Of a stretch of 64,000 nt of DNA, positions 45,986 through 57,700 are shown piece after piece. The stretch comes from Voacanga thouarsii (taxonomy: Eukaryota > Streptophyta > Magnoliopsida > Gentianales > Apocynaceae), in contig JANUWF010001497.1 in NCBI GenBank assembly GCA_026120185.1, forward strand, positions 2,840,501 through 2,904,500, read 5' to 3'. The notes below the pieces were generated by a model that was given only the letters and a program-made list of their open reading frames with translations, was not told the DNA's origin and searched no databases. The first letter of the stretch is position 1, and each line of letters begins with the position of its first letter. Both the position numbers and the translations under genes were made by a program.

Positions 45986-47330
45986 ATGCCATTAAACAGG
46001 CCTTTGGAACTATGGCCCAGTTCATTAAATTAAGCATTTGATTTAATTTAATTATTCCTGAACTGATACAAGTCCATTAATTAAATTAATTAAATAACCC
46101 AATGGACCAATATAAACTTGAATCCTTGGTCCAATTTATTGGGTTAAGACACTAATTCAATTTATTATTCCTGGACTAATACAAACCCCATAATTAAATT
46201 AATTAAATAATACAAATGGGCCAAAATATAATTTTTTTTCTTTGGACCTTTTATTTTATTCTAGACAATAAATAAACCAGGCTACTCGAATAAAATAAAA
46301 TCTATTTAATATAAGATCAATCTCTAAACCCAAAACCATTAGGATTTATGGGCAATTCCAAGGACCAAAACACACATCGTTTTAGCTACTAAAATGACCA
46401 AAAATTCCTATATAGAAATAGATGTATTTTGCATTTTAAATGTTTTCTAATATCACTATAAGGAAATATTGACCCCAAGAACAATGTTCGTTAGCAAAGT
46501 CTCTGACCTACAGGTGTAATAACTAAAATACCCCTCTACACATCGTCGTACAATTTAGAGAGGAAGAGCATACTAACACTTCTCTAAAAGATATCTACCA
46601 TCCTTAGACCTCTAGTCTAATGATCCACGACTCCTGGATGTTTCTGCTTTCCAAGGGAGCTACCCTAAAGCTAACATCCAAGTCATGTTGCCCATGGCCC
46701 TAAATATTTAGATCATTTGAACAGTCATAAGGGGCGATATAGCGTAGAAGCTATCTCATACAAGTTTGTCTTAACCAACTAGTCACATATACCCAACATA
46801 CAAGTATACCGGCTCTACGATAAAACCTCAACTACATCAAATCAAAGTACATGCTTCCAGTTTCGTCAGACTACCAACTCATACTTAAGCGGTAGAGTAT
46901 TAGTCCACGTTGTAGCAGTAATAGTCTGGGTTGCTTCTAAATAGTACTTTTAGAAATCACTATTATAGATCATGTTCTATATATTCGAAATACGCTCATG
47001 CTATGAAGTGAGTGGACTACCCACCGGCTAAAGGTAAGACATTCCCCATTTAGAATTCATAAAACAATAACCTAAACATGATGAGATTCCCATTCTCACC
47101 AATCGATTAAGAATACACATTTACGTGTTAAGTAACTCGTGATCCATACATTACTGTAAAAAAATAACCATTTACATGGATCACTTACTTAAACACAATG
47201 GGTCCTTTCCAAACGTAAATTGAGCACAAATAAAATGTAAATTCACAAATAAATTTTAAGAAAAAAATCTTTTATTAATAAATTCAATAATTACATCAGA
47301 AATCTAGTCTAAAGGCCATACATTCCAAAA

Positions 47331-47345
47331 ATCTCCCACTTGCAC
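47331..47345 (-). promoter_or_regulatory. polypurine tract, copia C
   Basis: GTGCAAGTGGGAGAT on the minus strand, adjoining the shared LTR. Confidence 0.85.
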
Positions 47346-48960
47346 TCTAAGACTAAAAAAGTCCGTAGATGCCCACCCTTATGGCGTCTAAGTATCTCTT
47401 GAAGACTCTCTCAGCCAAAGACTTAGTGAAGGGATCTACTAGGTTATTCTCCGAGGCTATCTATTTCACCACAATTTTTCGTCTCTAATTGAAATCCTAG
47501 ATCAGATGGTACTTCTTCTCGATGTGCTTCCCCTTCTTGTGGTTCCAATCGGTCTGTCCATGTGTAGCACGACTCTAAGTTCTAAAAGGAACTCCAGGAG
47601 CCGGACTACTTCTTTGGATGCCTTCGAAGCTGCCACATATACTCAGCTTCCATGGTTAAGTCAGCAATGCAAGATTGTTTGATACTCCTCCATGAAACAG
47701 CTTCTCCAAATAAGATATAAACATATCCACTAATGAATTTTTTCTCATCCTTATCTGCCTGGAAGTTTGAGTCTATGTATCCGATACGAAGTAGGTCATC
47801 AGCCCTATAAACCAACATATAATCTTTCGTACCTTTGAAGTACTTGAGAATATGCTTTACAGCTTGCCAATAAACCTCCCCAGGGTTTAAGTGATATTTG
47901 CTAACTAAACCTATGGAAAATAGATATCTGGCCTAGTGCACAGTATAGCGTACATGAGATTTCCCACAGCCGAAGCGTAAGGAATCCTACTTATTCTGCC
48001 TTTTTCTTCTTGACACTTAGGACAATCCTTAAAACAAATAGACAATCCATATCTACAAGGGATTAGAGTTCCCTTACATGAGTCCATGCTATTCTTAGCT
48101 AGCATCTTATTAATATTTGTCGCTTAGGATAATCCTAACATTCTTTGCTTTCTATTTCTATGAAGCTTAATCCTGAGCATATAACTGGCTTCTCTCAAGT
48201 CCTTCATACTAAATTGACAAGATAGTCAAACCTTAGTAGAAGATAATGCTCAAACATCATTCCTAATGAGTAGAATGTCAGTCACATATAAACAAGAAAA
48301 ATCATATTTATGTCTTTCAATTTCTTGTACACGAATGGTTCATCCTCGTTTTGAATGAAAGCGTAAGACTTTACAATCTTGTCAAAATGAATGGTTCATG
48401 CTTAGATGCCTACTTAAATCTATAAATGGATTTCTTAAGTTTGCAAACTATATGTTTCTGGTCTTTAGTAATAAAACATTTCGATTGGGATATAAAGATG
48501 TCTTCACTAAGATGGCCATTAAGAAATGCCGTTTTGACATCAATTTGCCATATCTCGTAGACATAATGGCATGCGATGGCAAGGAGGATACGGATGGACT
48601 TATGCATAGCTACCGAGGAAAAGGTTTCCTTATAATCGATTCTCACTTTTTGAGTATATCCATTCGCCACAAACCTAGCTTTAAAAGTTTCCACCTTCCC
48701 ATCTGCTCCCCTCTCCCTCTTGTATACCCACTTACACCCAATGGGTTTTATCCCTTCAAGTGAAGCTACAAGATCCCAAACCTGATTGAAGTACATAGAC
48801 TCAATCTCGGCTTTCAATGCTTCATGCCATAAATTTATATCGACATCAGCAATAGCCTCCTCGTATCTAGTGGGATCTTATTCCTATGGTCAGAGACCAA
48901 CTCGAAAGCCTATCCAGTCTATCTTTTTAGAACCCTAGATACCCTCCCACTACAACGAGG
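47346..48960 (-). pseudogene. RT and RNase H of copia C
   Basis: The N-terminal RT piece is well kept (135 codons, 48410-48817): IGCKWVYKRERGADGKVETF, ETFSSVAM, DVKTAFLNGHLSEDIF. The catalytic box reads YVTD (48278-48289), a lost catalytic Asp, next to a 1-bp deletion. SAVGNLMYAILCTRPDIYF (47911-48105) and the RNase H piece SWRSIKQSCIADLTMEAEYM (47606-47818) follow in other frames. The DNTG segment around 47550 is deleted. C is clearly more damaged than B. Confidence 0.9.
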
Positions 48961-49099
48961 CTTCATTTGTACAGGTTCTTAAGGTTGTGCCTCTTCTTGT
49001 TCTACAATCGGGTCAGAAGAAGTTGATTCTGAAGATAACTTCTCCTCGAGTTCCAACCTTATTGAACCTTTAGTGGAAGTACTTTGATCATCCTCCAAG

Positions 49100-49930
49100 T
49101 CTCAAGCATTAGTACTTACCAGTACTTTCTGCTTCTTTGGATGATAAAAGTAACCTCATTTTGTCCCTTTTGCATATCTAACAAAATAGTATAATTTCGA
49201 TCTTGGTTCTAGCTTATCTTCCTTGATCAGTACATAAGCTGGACTGTCCTATATCTTGAGATGATTCAGAATTAGCTTACACCCAGTCCATATCTCATAG
49301 GGCGTTCTAGATACTGACTTGGAAGATATCAAGTTCAGAATATATACCACTGTTTTTATGACATATCCCCAAAAAGAGACCGGAAGAGTAGCATGAGACA
49401 TCATGCTTTGGACCATTTCTATCAATGTCCTATTCATTTTCTCAGCTACTCCATTTTACTGGGGTGTGCTTGATGCAGAGAGTTGGGATACTATCCCATG
49501 ATGTACCGTGTAATCTGTGAATTCACCGAGGAGGTACTCTCACCACGATCTGATCGTAAGGTTTTGATCAGTTTATCTGTCCAACGCTCTATTTCAGCCT
49601 TAAACTCTTTAAATTTATCGAAAAATTTAGACTTGCGCCTTATTAGGTAGACATAACCAAACCTTATACAATCATCCATGAAAGTGATGAAGTACTTAAA
49701 ACCCCCTCTAGCTGGTGTAGTCAAAGGACCACACACATCAGTATGAACAAGGCACAATATCTCCTCGGCTCTATCAGTTATTTGGGCGAACGACCTTCTG
49801 GTCATTTTTCCCATAAGGCAGGATTCACACTGAAACTAACTTTTGAATCTTAATGAGCCCAAGGGTCCATCATGGATTAACCTCTGAATCCTAATTGAGT
49901 TCATATGACCCAACCTTAGATACAAAATAT
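49100..49930 (-). pseudogene. integrase of copia C
   Basis: The zinc-finger end (CESCLMGKMTRRSFAQ) and core (LVHTDVCGPLTTPARGGFKY, then LRSDRGE) lie in one ORF at 49491-49814. A frameshift follows just after SDRGE; TPQ(W)NGVAEKMNRTLIE and the tail SRTPYEIWTGCKLILNHLKI (49249-49437) come next. Both core Asp residues and the Glu codon are readable. The tail continues to about 49100. Confidence 0.88.
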
Positions 49931-50420
49931 ATGAGTCATTGACATTGGTCATTCTCTTCTTACTTAAAGATTTAGATTAAGCGTTATTTATTTGATTGTT
50001 TGTAGGATTTAAAAAGAATAAATTTCCATACATGTATCATGTATATAAAACTTCTCTATTTCTACTGATAGTAATACCAGAATAGAGAGAAACATAATAT
50101 TTATGATTTATTAACTTTGCAACTGAAATCAAATTCTGTGTAAAACTAGGTATATATAAAATGTCCTTTAAAATGAGTACTCTATTACAACAAAAAATAA
50201 GATCCAGCTCTCCCACTGCATTGGCTTATACTTGTGCTCCATTTCCTACTCATAGTCCATGATCGCCCTTCTAGAGTCTTCTTATCTTCCTAAACTCTTG
50301 CAAGGAGTTACAGATATAATCAGTGGCTCCAAAATCAACAATTTAAGTGGAAGTTGATCCGACCATTGAAACTGACTCTAGATAGAGAAGAGTACCTGTA
50401 GGGTTTTTCTTGGCCTGAAG
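49931..50420 (-). pseudogene. protease and GAG-pre-integrase of copia C
   Basis: The retropepsin motif reads DFGA (DSGA in B). A stop lies where element B has the Trp before the motif (STST*IVD), as in A. Several further stops (near 50290, 50265, 50230) break the frame before ILKDILYIPSFTQNLISVAK. Confidence 0.82.
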
Positions 50421-51199
50421 CTCTGAACACTTATTTTTCCAGTGTCCTTTCTGCCCGCACTTGAAGCACTTTCCCTTAGACTCGTTAGGCTAGTTCTTAG
50501 GCAGGGTCGGTGTGTTTTCCTTCTTTTTCTTGAACTTTTTGGCCTTGGACCCAGTTCTAGAAGAAGAAGCCCTAGCAATCATAGCCTTGGACTGTGGTTT
50601 CATGACCTTCTCTACCACCTGGAGCTCTTTCATTAACTCAATTAAACTCAAGTTTCATTTGTTCTTGTTATAATTTAACTTAAATTAAGTAAAAGAGCCC
50701 AGAAAAGATTCGAAAATCATGTCCACTAAGCTCTCGGGGTCAATAACAGCCCCTAAGACTTCTGCTTCCTCGAAAGCAACAATCATCTTGAACATATACT
50801 CCCTGACTAAAGGTCCCTCGGCCATCTTAGTGTTGATGATCGTCCTAAGAGTCTCCTACCTTGCGGGTCGGCTCTTATCTGCTAACATCATGGCTAGTAA
50901 TTGGCTAATATCGTACGCAGTGGCCATGTGCTCATATTTAGATTGGAGTACATTAGACATGGAGGGCAACATCTAGCAACGAGCCATCTTGTCAGCCTAT
51001 TTCCATGTTTTCTCAGCCTCTCACTCTTTAGCGGTGGAACCTCCCCGATAACAGGGCAGGTTTCGTACAGAACATACTTATACTCCTCAGGAGTGAGTAT
51101 TATGTCCAAGTTCCTTTTTTAGACCAAATAAATTAGACTAGTTAATTTATTCTCTCGGAGAAAAATGACCAAAGGACTAAAAGAATCTCCACCAACCAT
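50421..51199 (-). pseudogene. gag: gag of copia C
   Basis: ATG at 51199 (MVGGDSFSPLVIFLRENKL), then a stop at codon 27 (TAA, 51119-51121), the same codon as B's TAG. DIILTPEEYKYVLYETCP follows. A TAA at 50685-50687 lies at the codon that is TAG in A, B and E. The zinc knuckle CFKCGQKGHWKNKC is complete near 50425-50470. A frameshift lies near 51050. Confidence 0.87.
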
Positions 51200-52880
51200 T
51201 TCTGAAAATTCGAAAATAAAAAAAAACTCAATTTGTGAAAAAACAAAAATAATTTGTGCACTTTATCCTTATATTAAATCCGATAATAATTAACCCTATC
51301 ACTATTACTTTTAATATGATTAATTTGGCTCTTAGGAAAACTGACATAGCTTCATGGGAAGATTAACAATTTCCTAAACTAAGTGTATTAACCACCACAA
51401 ATTAATTTCCCTTCTAGGTAATGATCTAGAAGATAACTCCATCGTGGGATGACCATTTCTTCTCATTTCCTATGAACATTCCTCATACTACAACCTCCAA
51501 CTTGGGTTGGCCGATCATAGCACGTGTCCCAGGTTATTAGTTTTATCCATCTATTAGTTCTAGATCCTTGTGATATCCTCATCCTATATGAGTTTACTCC
51601 TTGGGTGACCCGAAGGGACCCATCTCTAATGAGGAATGTGATGGAAGCCGTGGGGCTATTGAAACCCCTCTCCAACTTAGTCTTTTAAAACAAGAGTTGT
51701 TAAAGAAAATATCTTTGTAAAAATATCCCATTAAGTATCCCTTAACTCTTTGTAAAATATCTAAATTCATAAATCTCTATGCCAAGGTAAAATTCTTTAA
51801 GAGATTTTCTATGAATTTATTTTACACAATTAAGACCCTAATGATCTCCAAAAATTTCCTTTTAAACTTTCTAGAAACTTTGGTCTCAAGGTTAATTTGA
51901 CAAAAATAATTTTTCTAGTGCAAAAAATAAAAAAAAATGGCTTTCTATTTAAACTTACAAAAATATCTAAATCAAAAATATTTTCTATGTTAAGAATTAA
52001 ATCCTTTGAGAAAATATCCAATGATTAATTTTTGTCCAAGTTCAAAATAGCCATTTTTAATTTGAAAAATGTTTTTCTTGTCATAAATTTTTCAAAGACT
52101 TTGGTCTTTGAGAAAACGCGCACATAGGGTACAAAAAGAATTAAGCATACTAGAAAACTATAAACGTTTTCATACTTTTCTATTCTTTTAACCTAAGTAT
52201 TCAAATAATAGAATTAAATACATTAATTAATTAATGGTCCTGTTTAATCCTAAATTTATTTTACTATTATTTTTCATGAAAAGTATTCAAATAATATTAA
52301 CTATTATAATAAAAATAACTTCGCCTAGCATGGGACCAAAAATCGAAGAAAAAAAAAAACATTCCCGCTAGTCCAGTGCACTTGCCATACTGGATCATGG
52401 CCCATGGGAAAAACCCATGGACCGCAATCTCGGTGGGTGCCCTCGACCCGGTCCCCGCACAGCAGCTTCCGCTTGATTTTCGCAAGGAAGCGGCTTCTGT
52501 GAGGAAACCTTCCTCGCACGTGCCATGGAGCCGATGCCAACTCGGGTCTGGCTGCGGCTGGCTTGGACGGCTTCGGCTCCTCTCACAGAATGCAGCGCAG
52601 CTCGGTTTCGCAGCTTGGCTCGGCTCCTTAAGCCGATGAATAGTATCATCTTCTTCATTTCTTCTAGGGACATTATAGACGCGATTTTGATTTACAAACT
52701 CGATTAAAACGAATCAAATCAAAACTAAACAACTGCCTATATCCTTAAAAACACTGGACTTACATGATATCTATGAAACAGTGACGGTTCACAAACATGC
52801 GAAGGTTCACAAAAAATATCCCAAACAAATATTTTCTTATTTTAGTTAAGTCTAGCATGCTTCCTATATTTGCCAAACTT
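51200..52880 (-). mobile_element. leader of copia C
   Basis: Uninterrupted counterpart of leader B; it defines where the solo LTR entered B. The GC-rich module is at 52370-52640, with the stem GTGAGGAA-ACC-TTCCTCGC. No coding content. Confidence 0.82.
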
Positions 52881-52895
52881 CTGGCTCTAATACCA
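52881..52895 (-). promoter_or_regulatory. primer binding site, copia C
   Basis: TGGTATTAGAGCCAG on the minus strand: the iMet site with one G-to-A (as read, C-to-T) change. Confidence 0.9.
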
Positions 52896-52897
52896 AT

Positions 52898-54781
52898 TGA
52901 AGGTTAATATGGCAAAAACAAAGAACCGAAACATGCTACAGTGATAAAACTGAAAACAGAGCATGTGATGAAAGCTGTTTACCTCTTCGTTTCCTCACTA
53001 GTAGTCTAGCAGGTGCCGGCACCTCTTTTTGAACCGATTTTGGTTCCGATATTGATTTTAGAGGCTGTTTTCCGACAAGTTGACGGCTTCTTCTGGGGAT
53101 CAACGCAAATCCTCTTAGCTTTCGGAATATAATCCCGCTTGAAATACATGCTAAAAGCTTATGGAAGAAGAAGATGATCTTCTCACTCTGACTGAATGCT
53201 CTCAAGCATTAATCAGATGAGTTTATTGATCTCTGTTCTTGCTATTTTTGTTTTCCAAAAATAGAGAACCTACGAGAGAGAGAAGAAGGCGTGAACAGCT
53301 TGAGGAAAAAAAACAACCAACGTAACACTGTGAACCTCTGTTATTCCTTCTTGATCCTAACAACCTTAATGACAGGTTATTATCGGGGCATTCAAAAATC
53401 AAACAGAAACCCTAAGGCCCATGTTATGTTTAAGTCATTAAACAGGCCTTTGGACCTATGGCCTAGTTCATTGGGTTAAGCCTTTAATTTAATTTAATTA
53501 TTTCTGGACTGATATAAGCCCAATAATTAAATTAATTAAATAACCCAATGGACTTATATGAACCTCAAGCCTTGGCCCAGTTCATTGGGTTAAGCCTTTA
53601 ATTCAATTTAATTATTCCTGTACTAATACAAGCCCAATAATTAAATTAATTAAATAACTCAAATGGGCTAAAATATAATTCTCTCACTTTGGACTTTTTA
53701 TTTTATTCTAGCCCAATAACTAAACTAGGCTACTCGAATAAAATAAAATCCATTTAATATAAGATTGAGCCCTCAACCCAAAACCATCAGGACTTATGGG
53801 TTATTTCGAGGACCAAATCACCTTGGCTATTGAAATGACCAAAATATTCCTGCTATAGAAATAGTTGTATTTTATATTTTAAATATTTTCTAATATCACC
53901 ATAAAGAAATATTAATCCCAAGGACAATGTTGTGTTAGTAAAGTCTCCGTCTTACAGGTGTAATGACTAAAATACCTCTCTACGTATCGTCGTACATTTT
54001 AGAGAGGTGTTAGGAAGAGTGTACTAACACCTCTCTAAAAGACATCTACCATCCTTAAACCTCTAGTCCAATGATTCAAGACTCATGGAATGTTTTCGCT
54101 TTCTATGGAAGCTACCCTAAAGCTAAATCCAAGTCATGTTCCCCATGCCCCTAGATATTTAGATAATTTGAATAGTTACAAAGGGCGATATAGCATAGAA
54201 GCTATCTCGTACAAGTTTGTCTTAACTAACTCGTCACATATACCTAACATATAAGTATATCGGCTCTACGATAGAACCTCAATTACAACATATCAAAGTA
54301 CATGCTTTCAGCTTCGTCAGACCAACAACTCATACTGAAGCGATAGAGTATTAGTCCATGTTGTAGCAGTAATAGTCTGAGTTTCTTCTAAATAGTACTT
54401 TTATAAATCACTATTACAGGTCATGTTCAACGTATTTGAAATAAGCTCATGCTATGAAGTGAGTGGACTACCCATTGGCTAAAGGTAAGCCATTCCTCAT
54501 TTGAAATTCATAACACAATAACCTAAACATGATGAGATTCTCATTCTCACCAATCAGTTAAGAGCACCTATTTATGTGTTAAGTAACCCGTGATCTATAC
54601 TTTACTGTGAAAGACCACCATTCACATGGATCACTTATTTAAACACAATGGGTCCTTTCCAAACGTAAATCGTGCACACGAATAAAATGTAAATTTACAA
54701 ATAATTTTGAGAATAAATTTTTTTATTAATAAATTCGATAATTACATCAGAAACCTAGTTTAGAGGGCATACATTCCAACA
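52898..54781 (-). repeat. right LTR of the copia array (5' LTR of C)
   Basis: 1884 bp from TGAAGGTTAATATGGC to CATACATTCCAACA. It is uninterrupted and is the reference for the target sites in the other two LTRs. The right flank is R3 LTR sequence. Confidence 0.92.
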
Positions 54782-57700
54782 GATTCGACTTGAAGACATG
54801 ATATAAATGGTGATGAGAAAAATTTCCCAGTAAGTCCTCTGTGCTCATGATAATTTAAGTAAACATTTCATGTATGCAAGTTTTGAACAAGTTATAACAA
54901 AAAGTCTGCAAGTCTAGAAAATTATTTTTGAACACTGAGTGGTGTTTTATCAGTATTTATAAAGTAAAAGTGCTCTACGTGTAAAGAAATAATCACTCAA
55001 ACAAAGTTGACTATGAATCCGTGCATCATAAATAGAAATGGCTCCACACTTTGTGTAGCATGACAAAAGAACAGTCGAGATGCCACATTTTGTTCATGCT
55101 GATACAAGGTGGGTGTACGGCCCACCGGGTGAGATACTCCTCCATCTTTATACCCAAACTTACCGATTGTCCACTCCAAAAATAAATAGTCCACCTGAAC
55201 TGTGATTGCTAACTCGGACCGGCCTGACCAACAACAACTATCGTCTTGTCTAGGCAGAGCTTGCCCCTCAGAGGTGGCCTCCTACTGAGAGACTTACGTA
55301 ACCCTTCAAAGATTAGTCCTAGTAGTCTACCCTTATTGAGTACTCAATGTTATGCTTATTCCACTTAAAAAATGTAAAATCAATGAAGATCTTTCTTTGA
55401 AGTAGTAATTATGATTTTCAAACAACCTTAGGTAAAAATTTGTTTAAGGAAAATATATTATTTTGGTAGGAAAATTGTTTGCTTAAATAAAATTATTTTA
55501 TTTTAGCAGAAGAAATAAATTGTCCATAATTGCACCCCAAAGTACATCTTCCTCTACAATCCGTGCATTTGACTTGCAGAACTACATTTGTTGACAAACA
55601 TATTTATGCAAGGACTTACCTGTTTTCTTGCTTTCCCTTAACACAATAGTCTTCCTAGTCGGCTCAAGGCAATCTAGCCCCGTCTGGGGTAAACATAGGG
55701 TATAAGTTACTAATGGTGCATAATCAAGCAACAATTGTTCAAATAAATAACTTATAACCTAACATGCTTAAGGTCAACTAGTTACAACAACATCCAATTA
55801 CGACATTAATGTCTTAGGAGTTCTAAAATTAATTAACATGGTATTTGGGGTTTCTTATTAATTTATAAAATAAGAATAATTTGGTATATCATTATAAATA
55901 GGTGTCATAAATAATAAATAATAAATTATTAATAATTATTATTTATTAACAAAAAATAATCTTAATAATAAATAATAGTTTATTATTTTAAATAAAACAT
56001 AAGTATAGATAAAAGTTTTAGTAATAATAATCAACAATTATATGAATATAAAAGATATTAATTTTAATTAATTCCATTATATTATTATTTGTATTTAATA
56101 ATGCTTAATAAAAATATTACTATTTATTTATCTAATAAAATAATAATATTATAAGTAATTATTAATTCTAAAAATATTAATGTTGACTAAAATTAATAAA
56201 TTAAATTAAATAATGAAACTAATAATATTAATGATAATAATTATAATAGTAATAGTAATAATAATAGTAGTAGCAAAAAGTAGCTCTAATAATAATTTTT
56301 TTAATGACCATAGTGAATTTACTGGTACTAAAAATTCTAAAAGGTAATGTGTGTGTGTGTGTGTGTGTGTGTGTATTCATACACACATATATTCAATAAA
56401 TAAAATATTGATTTGAACAAAAATAGACTTGTAATAATATTTATCGCAACAAGGGTGATACTATACTAATAATAATATTAACAAGGTTTTTTGCGTAAAA
56501 AACAACCTCATGGGAGCATAATCAAAACAATGGTGGTGAAATTTCTATCATTCATCACAATATCCATACTAGTGATATAAAGCCTCAAATCACAAGGTAC
56601 TATTGAGCGTATAATAATCCTAAATATCAAATCATGAACCATCAATTAATTTATAAGCCTTAACCCATTTCGTTCTCCATATCTTAAAATTATCCTCTTC
56701 ATACCCACATGCATATTTCCATCCAACAATATTAAATCAACATATTAATCTCATCATCAAATAGTCTTAAGTTAAAAAATAAGAAGGTCTTAGTAAAAAT
56801 ACTTGTTTGATGCTTGTTGGAGTAGGAGGAGATGTCTTGTCAGATGAAGACCCTTGAGTGCTTTAAAGAGTCCTCTATTCATGGAGGTTGTTCAAGGGTG
56901 GCCACCATTAGATCGGCCAAGAGAGAGATTGTGTGAGAGATTAAGTTGGTGAAGAAAAGAAGATGAAGATGAGAAGAAGAATAAGATGATTGAACCAATT
57001 TTACCTTTTTGGTGTTCTTCTCGTCTTGAACAAAGAGGCTCGTTGGATCTGAAAGGAAGATTAACTTTATTTAGTTTAGTGTTATGAAGTATACTAAAGG
57101 TGAGTAGAGATTGAATACTAATTGATTTGAGAGATTTGGAGTGATTCGAAATGATTAGAGGTGGCTAAAGATTGAAGAAGGGTAGTGTGTGTTCTTGAGA
57201 ACATAAGAGAAAATTGAGAGAAGATGATAAGTGTGTGCTTGATGTGTGATGGCCGAATGGCCTTGCTAGGAAGGGGGTTTCGATTATCCTAGGAGAAGAG
57301 AGAGAGTTGAGCTAGTTTGAATTTCAAAATGATGGAAAAGTGGAGGTGTTTGAGGTAAAAGATTTGTTAATGGTGATTTCTTTTTGAAGGTTTCTTGTCC
57401 TTCAATGGTGGGTTGCTAGTTTAGCTTTGTATTTGTTATGAAATGGGAGATTATTCTAGCTCTAAAGCTGGTCAAAAATGCCTGTACAAGAGAGGGAAAA
57501 TTCTAGTTTATTCATCTAGCTAGGTGAGAGTTTAAGGGAGTAAAATCTGGATTTAATTTTCAAGTTTGAAAAGTTTTGAATGAAGTAAAGTTAGGAACGG
57601 TTTGAGGTGTGTTAATGGAGCTCCAATGGCCATGGTAGATGAAGAAGACAAGGTGTCTAGTCTATAGCTTCAAGGTGGCCAAAATGTTGAAAAGAATTGA

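Larger units (their letters stand above)
43908..47330 (-). repeat. middle (shared) LTR of the copia array
   Basis: Runs from TGAAGGTTAATATGGC (43908) to CCATACATTCCAAAA (47330; the terminal TGTT has mutated to TTTT on the minus strand). Without the inserted solo LTR it is 1874 bp. It acts as 5' LTR for B and 3' LTR for C. Confidence 0.9.
34070..54781 (-). mobile_element. copia tandem array LTR-B-LTR-C-LTR
   Basis: Three LTRs (34070-36141, 43908-47330, 52898-54781) alternate with two internal regions (B 36142-43907, C 47331-52897), all minus strand. The middle LTR has B's primer site on one side and C's polypurine tract on the other, so both units share it. The outer flanks join into one continuous R3 LTR. 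Flanking AGAAC and GATTC are not a clean target repeat. Unequal recombination between LTRs of sister copies is the usual origin. Confidence 0.88.
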
